From: Thermothelomyces thermophilus ATCC 42464
Lineage: Eukaryota; Ascomycota; Sordariomycetes; Sordariales; Chaetomiaceae
DNA: 64,000 nt
NCBI RefSeq assembly: GCF_000226095.1
Contig: NC_016476.1
Coordinates: forward strand, 1,364,001-1,428,000
Direction of reading: 5' to 3'
Under the pieces are notes generated by a model. That model did not search any database and was not told the origin of the DNA. It saw nothing but the letters and a program-made list of their open reading frames with translations. Positions 58,321-64,000 of the stretch are shown here, in pieces. Numbering within the stretch: the stretch's first letter is position 1; every line of letters starts with the position of its first letter. The position numbers were made by a program, and so were the translations under genes.

Positions 58321-58722
58321 GAGTATAATAGAAAGTTCATCGCGTCCTACCTCTGCTCGTATGGCGCGCAGACCAGGGCCGGCCGGCTGTTCAACATGGC
58401 CGCCGCCGACGCGCCCGACTGCGGCGAGTGGCTTCTCTACTCCCACGACACCGCGCAGGCCTTTGCCAAGCACATCGATAACACGGTCAACTCGAGCGTG
58501 CTCTTCGCCGACATTGCCACCACCATCGACGGCGGCCCCAACGCCAGCGCGGCCCAGCAGGCGGCGGCCCTGATCAGCTGCGGCACCGACGGCGGCTCGC
58601 TCGGCGTGGCCGTCAATGCCTCCCACCCGACCTACAAGGGCTCGACCTGCCCTGCCGGCTATACCACCTCTGGCATTCTCGTCAAGACTGTGGCTTCGGG
58701 AGTGTATGACTTGGGCCTGTAG
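58321..58722 (+). pseudogene. 3' fragment of a gene cut by a repeat island
   Basis: The frame is open from the AT-rich island and becomes GC-rich, host-like coding sequence from about 58336. It reads S-Y-L-C-S-Y-G-A-Q-T-R-A-G-R-L-F-N, later D-C-G-E-W-L-L-Y-S-H-D-T-A-Q-A-F-A-K-H-I and A-A-A-L-I-S-C-G-T-D-G-G-S-L-G-V-A, and ends Y-D-L-G-L-stop. An internal ATG at 58396 would give 108 residues but begins mid-domain. Regular Cys spacing and Asn-Ala-Ser sites suggest part of a secreted protein. The 5' end, including any signal peptide, appears lost. Family not recognised. Confidence 0.5.
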
Positions 58723-59465
58723 TTATTACCTGGTACCTAGTTACATTGGCGACTAGACTGAAAACTTAGCACACGTACGGGCTCTTGCGGGGGAACCCCG
58801 GCCCCGGAGATTATTAGACAATTGAATCATCTCTTGTATGCCGTTCAGCCTCTGGCTCTTCTCGTAACGAGTTGGTGATGAAACCTTCGTATTTCCTTTC
58901 CGGGTCGTCTAACAAGCACGGGCATGTACAGGCTCAGTTCAATTGTTTCGAGAAGACTAATTATGAACATATGGGCAGCTCAGCACGTCCCTAACATGAA
59001 TACATGCCGAAGCCAAGTGCATATGGGGAGTCGGATTAGCGACCTCCCCCTGGACGCTAAGCGGTAACAACAACAAGGAGAGAAATAAAAAATAGTAGGA
59101 ATCAGATCACTTTACCAGGTTACCGGCATTACTATGACATTCAATATTACTGCCCAACAAGCATTGCGATGGGAAGCTCGGCCATCCCTTCAGGGGAAAC
59201 CGACGCCGGAGAAACAACCCCTGTCAGCCTGCGGGCGGGCTGGTATATTCACAACCATGTGCACATGTGATGGAAGTCTGTGCCAACAATCCCATGCCCC
59301 AGAGGCCACAGCCGCCCCTTCCATTTCTTTCCGCTCCTCCAGACATCGGCAAAGCTCACATTCCCCTGGAGTTCGAGAGAATGGCCATGCAAGTAAGCTC
59401 ATCACCATGTCGAGTCACACGCTGTCCTCTGGATAGGAAGGTCCCATCTCTGACTTGTGCCTTGC
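58723..59465. other. Intergenic region without a recognised gene
   Basis: Short frames at 59134-59512 could not be joined in phase to the following gene. Confidence 0.4.
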
Positions 59466-59896
59466 ATGAGCCGTTCTACTCCCGGGTCCCGCCAAGAAGG
59501 CGGTTGCGATGACCGGGCGCCCGTGTTGGAGCAGTGGCTCAGCGAAGGCATTTCGAGTATCGATATAGCTATGAAAGCCATTGACAGGCATAACGACGAC
59601 ATAAGGGTGCGAAGGTCCATGTCGTCAATCTTTGGCATCCACAATGCTGTAATAAAGGACCCGGAATCAGACAAGGCTAAGACTATCGACCAGATCAGAG
59701 GTGCGTGTTGACCGTTCCGCAACAGTTTTGGTCTTCTTCTACATGCGCGTAGACCCGACTGATGGCGTGAGCAGAATACATCCAGTTTGTCGGAGACTTT
59801 CTCAACCATCAGGAAGGGCAAAATGGAGAGAAGTTCATGTATGACAGCGCCAGATTCTGGTGTTCTGGGACAGGGACCGTGCCGAGGCACTCTTGA
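59466..59896 (+). CDS. Small uncharacterised two-exon protein
   Basis: Proposed exons are 59466-59700 and 59775-59896, with a 74-bp intron (GTGCGT...GCAG, in phase), giving 118 residues. The product is mainly helical and hydrophilic: V-L-E-Q-W-L-S-E-G-I-S-S-I-D-I-A-M-K-A-I-D-R, then I-D-Q-I-R|E-Y-I-Q-F-V-G-D-F-L-N-H-Q-E. No family is recognised. Support is the phase-matched splice and the helical pattern on both sides of it. It could be an exon set of a larger gene starting farther upstream. Confidence 0.45.
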
Positions 59897-61894
59897 AGGC
59901 CAAGGTTCTGGAGCGATGTAGGAGGCCTGGCTGGCTTGTGTCGTAATTACATGGTTGCTGGCCGGGTTGAAAGTGTGACGGCGGTGGAGCAGGCGAGTGG
60001 CGGGGCGTGAGCTTTCAATGCAATGTGTTGATGAAATCAAGCGCTTCAAGTTGTGTGCCTACCTAATTACCTGAATCAAATCTGTGCCGTGTCAGGCACT
60101 AATTAACAACCCAGTACCTCCGGTAGGGAAGGTAGATACCTACCTTAGGCACCCCAAGCTGCTAAGCCGACTGTTGAGTACGAGCAAGCATACATAAGTA
60201 CCGGGTATGATTATCACAATCGAGGGAGAACAAAATCAAAGCAGCAAAATCACTGCATACTAGTACTAGTCGCACTGCCCATCCTGATAACAAAATTAAT
60301 TACTGGAAGTGGCTTGAGCGGCCTTGAGTACTGCAGAGTACGCCGATTCGTCTTCTCATTGGCACATACTAAAGGGTGCCTGGGGTTTTTGGTTTTTCTT
60401 GGGGAAGACTTGTTGAGACCACCAGCTACTATCACACCTGACTTCCATTTGTGTGTTGTGGGAACCACAGACGACAGTTCAGTACCCTGCCGCCATGCGA
60501 CAGCGCCAAGTACAGCAGCACAGCATTTCCCCGAGTTTGCAGCCTGCCACCGTAATTAATTGAGCCATGTAGAGTGGCCTCGAAATCCAAGGGTGGCCCG
60601 GGATTAGCGCTTCTCGAGCTGCACGGGGCTCGGCTCAGAGGGCTATTAATTAACGCTACAACCGGCATCGAGCTGTCTGATTGGGTTCGGGAGGCTCAAT
60701 CTTAATATCGGACCGTATAACTCGACTCCAGGGACTCTCCTAGGCCCCGTAGCAGAATCACTCACTGTCAGAAACTCATGCCCGCGAAACCTTGTTCTAG
60801 GCAGTCTGCTGACAAATCTTCCCAACGAGTGTCACTGCCAAGGGAGCTCAGGTAGAGAGTGGTATGTACAAGGCTGATTATTAGCAACTATCCAAGTAAA
60901 AGCCTATGAAGCCACCTTGATGATGCCTATTTAGCTACCTAGGTACTTGTACTTCTACGCACCCAGATCCATGATGCTCCGATGAACACCCATCAGTACA
61001 GTGCGATAGATCTAGTCTTGCCTTCCACAAACCAGATTCGAAACTGTGCAACCTGTCCATCCGTCTACGGCCGGCTTCCTCCAGTTTCCATGTGGAGAGA
61101 ATGGGGGAAGAAATCATGATTACGCCACGTAGTCATACAGCAGACATCATGCACAACACCCAATCCAGCGCTCGGAGCCAGAAACCCCCTATTATCACTC
61201 TTCATTTCGAGGCTGTTTCCCTCCCGCCTGCAGCCAAGCATCTCCCCGCGCCGGCCGTGGCCGCGAACTGGAACTGGAGCGAGCCACGGACGCGGAAAAT
61301 GACTGCGTCCCGCGCAAATGCCAAGCGCCAAGCGCCCGGGTGAGTGGGAGAGAAGCCCGTAACGCGAGGACGCGCGCATCCAAGTCCGCGCCCCTGCCGT
61401 GGGATGTATGAACGGAAATATTACGCGGAATTGCGGCTGCAAACTCCGAAGGCCGTCTTTTCGCTTTGCGGTGTTCCGTCCCGCAACCGGATCTGCCTCA
61501 AATCCCCGCCCCCCCTCCCCCCCGGTGGGCAAGGCGACGCGGGGAGCTTCTTGGCTCTGGGGAAGCGGGTGATCGCCCCCCCCTCCCCCCTCCCCCCGGG
61601 GATCGATTCGGTGCCGCTGCCGCGCTTGGCGGCTTGTGCAGTCCGTGACCGTGGCGCTCACAAACCAGGCTGGAGGAGGCAGGTGGTGAGTTGGCTGCTC
61701 TCTTTGGGCCTGTTCCGTCGCGGTAGTGGAAGGGCGTGATGGCGGGGGCAGCGCTTTGTTGCGGTTTCCTTGATCCCGGCCTCTTAGTAGTTGAACTCGT
61801 TCCGGCCCCATTTTATGCATGGGTCTCTTGGCCCAGTTAGGAGGTGGATGAGATCAGCTCAAGCGTGTGTGATTCGAGAGAGTTCATTGACGGA

Positions 61895-61905
<11 letters not shown>

Positions 61906-61933
<28 letters not shown>
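61906..61933. repeat. TG microsatellite
   Basis: Fourteen TG units without interruption. Confidence 0.9.
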
Positions 61934-61937
<4 letters not shown>

Positions 61938-62432
61938 GCGGATGCCTTGATATGAAGCGTTCAACTCGGTTCGTTGAATCGTTGTTCTTAGCAAACCAGC
62001 CGGCTCTTCGGCTCTAGACGACACGCTCAAAACGGTTCAGACGTGGAGACACCTCCCAGGTTATCCTGAGAGCGGGCTGCGGCTTCTGGAAGTTTGGGTT
62101 TCGTGATTCGGCGAGGCTTTGTCTGCGGTGACTGCTGCGCATGTCCAGATGGCTCACCGCCGGCGCTTCGAAGGTGGAAGCCTTCTCCGGGATGGAGGAG
62201 CCATCGACGTTCTCGGTGGAGTCCACCATTGGTTTCCTATGGTTTTTGGGGTACGGCGTGGGTGTGCGATAGCGGACCGGTTGCTGGTTGACAGGTTTCG
62301 TACGCCATCTTGCCGGGGGGACGAGCCAGTTTGGCTGTCGGTCAAGGGTCTTTTGCCCAATGTCTGGAACCGAGAGTCCTGATGGAGAGTGTCCGGGACT
62401 CCTTGAAGTACACCTTGAGAGTGCGGATCCCA

Positions 62433-62483
62433 TGGTGATGGTGGTGGTGGTGGCGGTGATGATGATGATGATGATGATGATGA
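62433..62483. repeat. GGT/GAT trinucleotide repeat
   Basis: GTG units passing into about nine GAT units. On the minus strand this reads as polyhistidine in an unsupported frame. Confidence 0.85.
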
Positions 62484-64000
62484 GTTCTTCGCGTCAAGAT
62501 GGAAACAGTCGGGAAACGGGAAAAGGGGTTTGAGAGATCCGGGCAGCTGAAGTCAGCGAGCTCAGCCGGGACGGTGTGGATTTGTATGCGGGGTAAACAG
62601 AAAAAGGATGAGGGCGGCCTTTCGGGTGACGATGCTACAACACCCGCCGGGCCCAAGTGAAAATGGCGCAGTGGACGGTCGAATCGAAGGGGCGTCTGTT
62701 GCAATCTGCCTGCCAGCACAAGTGTTCAACTGGGAACCTAATCGCCGACGAGGTAGCAGAAGACGGAGTTTGGTAATTCACCTGTTTGGCAATGGCTCTT
62801 AGGGATAGACGTGGGATATTTATTTTCATATCTCCCTGGCGTGTGCTAAACGGGGCCGCACCACGAGATCTCCTTGGCTCCGCCCAGTGTTTCTTGGGGA
62901 TGCTTGGCGGGCATTTACCGGCCGACAGCGAAAGTGGCTCCAATGTAGATCAGATGAAACGCCAAATCTGTGAAGTCGCCGATGCAGACTTGGCGCTTGG
63001 CTTGGGCCATTTTTCTCGTATGTACAACTACGGAGTGCTTAGCCGTACCCTTTCCCGCGGAGGTTAACGTTATGTGTGGTGGTGCGAGTCTTAAAATTCT
63101 GCAGTTCAGGTTGAGCAACGGAATACTCCGTAGTCCGTAATGTTTGCGGCAAGACCTGCATGCCCGAAAGTCGCCCAGCATCCTAGGCAACACTAGGGTA
63201 CCTGCTTCTCTGGGAATGTATGTACAGTACTATATACCTCAGGTTTCTGGAAGCAAGTCAGGTACCTTCGGTGCCCTGAAGAGGTACCTAAGGTATGGAG
63301 TGCCTTACATTCTTCCCGTCGTTGCGCGTCAGCAAATGCACGTGTCGGGGTGGCTGGATACCCTTGCGGTTCCGGCTATTCGCTCGCACTCGTCCTCTCT
63401 GAAGCCGTGGCATTACCCGCACAACAAAGCGCTCTTCGAAACTCAAGGCGGAAACGTCGTCAGTTTTCCCTTCCTCTGCAGATTACCAAAGCCACATCGT
63501 TTCCCATCGCCGCGATATCATCGAGGCTTGGCTACGCTTGGCGCCTTGCCAAGCCGCCCATCCTCGACGTAGATCATCTCGGCATCGATCTCTCTTTCCC
63601 GGATGTGTATGCGCTAAGGACACCAAGGATTGGAGTGATGTGCGCCACAACCCAGGGAACTCCCCGACGTGCCCGCACGATATTCTGAAGTGTACGGAAT
63701 ACATGGACGGTCACTAATCGGTACCGCAAAACAACCCATCGGCAGCTTTGTGGCGTCGTACGTGCCTCGGCCAAGCAGCTAAGTTACAAATTGCCCTCGC
63801 TAACTTAACACCGGCCAGCGTCATTGTCAGCTGCGCCAAGAGAAGGCATCTTGCTGATCAGAAGGCAGTGCTGCGATCGTCTTGCGCAATCCTGCAACTT
63901 GGCTCATGTTTTTTGGGCGCCGCAATCTCGTCTCGGCTCTGCACAAGAGCTCCCGTCGGTGCATGTCCACGCAATAACGTACGAACGTGAGCGGCCATGG

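Larger units (their letters stand above)
59897..64000. other. Right end: 4.1 kb without a convincing gene
   Basis: Contents include GGTACCT-like words, a GC-rich C-run segment at 61490-61620, a TG microsatellite at 61906-61933 and a GGT/GAT repeat at 62433-62483. Frames such as 61065-61820 (minus) and 62014-62433 (minus) have no domains. A plus-strand frame at 63350-63688 could be a fragment of a gene but has no supporting features. Confidence 0.4.

Noticed and set aside
61065-61820. Minus-strand open frame of 251 codons
   Set aside because: It spans C-rich, promoter-like DNA, has no recognisable motif, and its composition changes along its length.
62014-62719. Minus-strand frames, one with a polyhistidine run
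   Set aside because: The histidines come from the GAT/GGT microsatellite. No domain and no splice partner seen.

Overview
This window looks like a chromosomal segment of a filamentous ascomycete, most probably Sordariomycetes and plausibly Sordariales/Chaetomiaceae. The host genes are GC-rich, widely spaced and cut by short introns (about 57-155 nt) with GTRNGN-like donors and YAG or CAG acceptors. Several products are typical of that group: an Nup37-like nucleoporin with the long form seen in Chaetomium, a DUF4470/MYND protein, a Swi5/Ace2-type factor and a short tyrosinase. The first 17.9 kb is a transposon nest with the mark of repeat-induced point mutation (RIP), a genome defence found in such fungi: CpA/TpG sites are converted to TpA and frames are full of stops. 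The species cannot be fixed from sequence alone.

Layout. 1-17.9 kb: RIP-mutated transposon nest. It holds two Tad-like LINE copies in inverted orientation (3' part at 1652-2352; near full-length at 4527 to about 9554) around a Gypsy pol fragment. Next to these lies a complete-looking Gypsy element on the minus strand (9560-17050) with 419-bp LTRs and a recognisable 5-bp target duplication. 18-32.9 kb: annexin (frame-disrupted), Rossmann-fold oxidoreductase-like protein, tRNA-Gly(GCC), a three-exon gene with an RNase T1-like domain, Nup37-like nucleoporin, LEA-like mitochondrial protein, methylglutaconyl-CoA hydratase-like protein and a WSC-domain stress sensor. 35-48 kb: DUF4470/MYND protein, Swi5/Ace2 zinc-finger factor, naphthol-reductase-like SDR and a low-complexity protein. 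48.6-57.6 kb: a MARVEL-domain membrane protein followed in frame, after one UAG, by a 375-codon disordered tail; a tyrosinase; and a 619-residue orphan protein. 57.6-64 kb: a small RIP-like island that has cut the 5' end off a gene, a small two-exon gene, and about 4 kb with no convincing gene.

The genes do not form an obvious cluster; they are ordinary housekeeping, cell-wall, regulatory and pigment-related genes. The SDR at 44.7 kb and the tyrosinase at 52.3 kb could both bear on pigment chemistry, but they are 7 kb apart with unrelated genes between them.

The items most worth following up are: the non-secreted RNase T1-like protein at 22.5 kb; the in-frame UAG that separates the MARVEL domain from a long open tail lacking its own early ATG; the annexin gene with four small insertions, one of them a TAAT/ATTA tetranucleotide that resembles a motif frequent across the gene-rich part of the window; and the LTR pair whose differences, and whose target-site copies, differ only by transitions.
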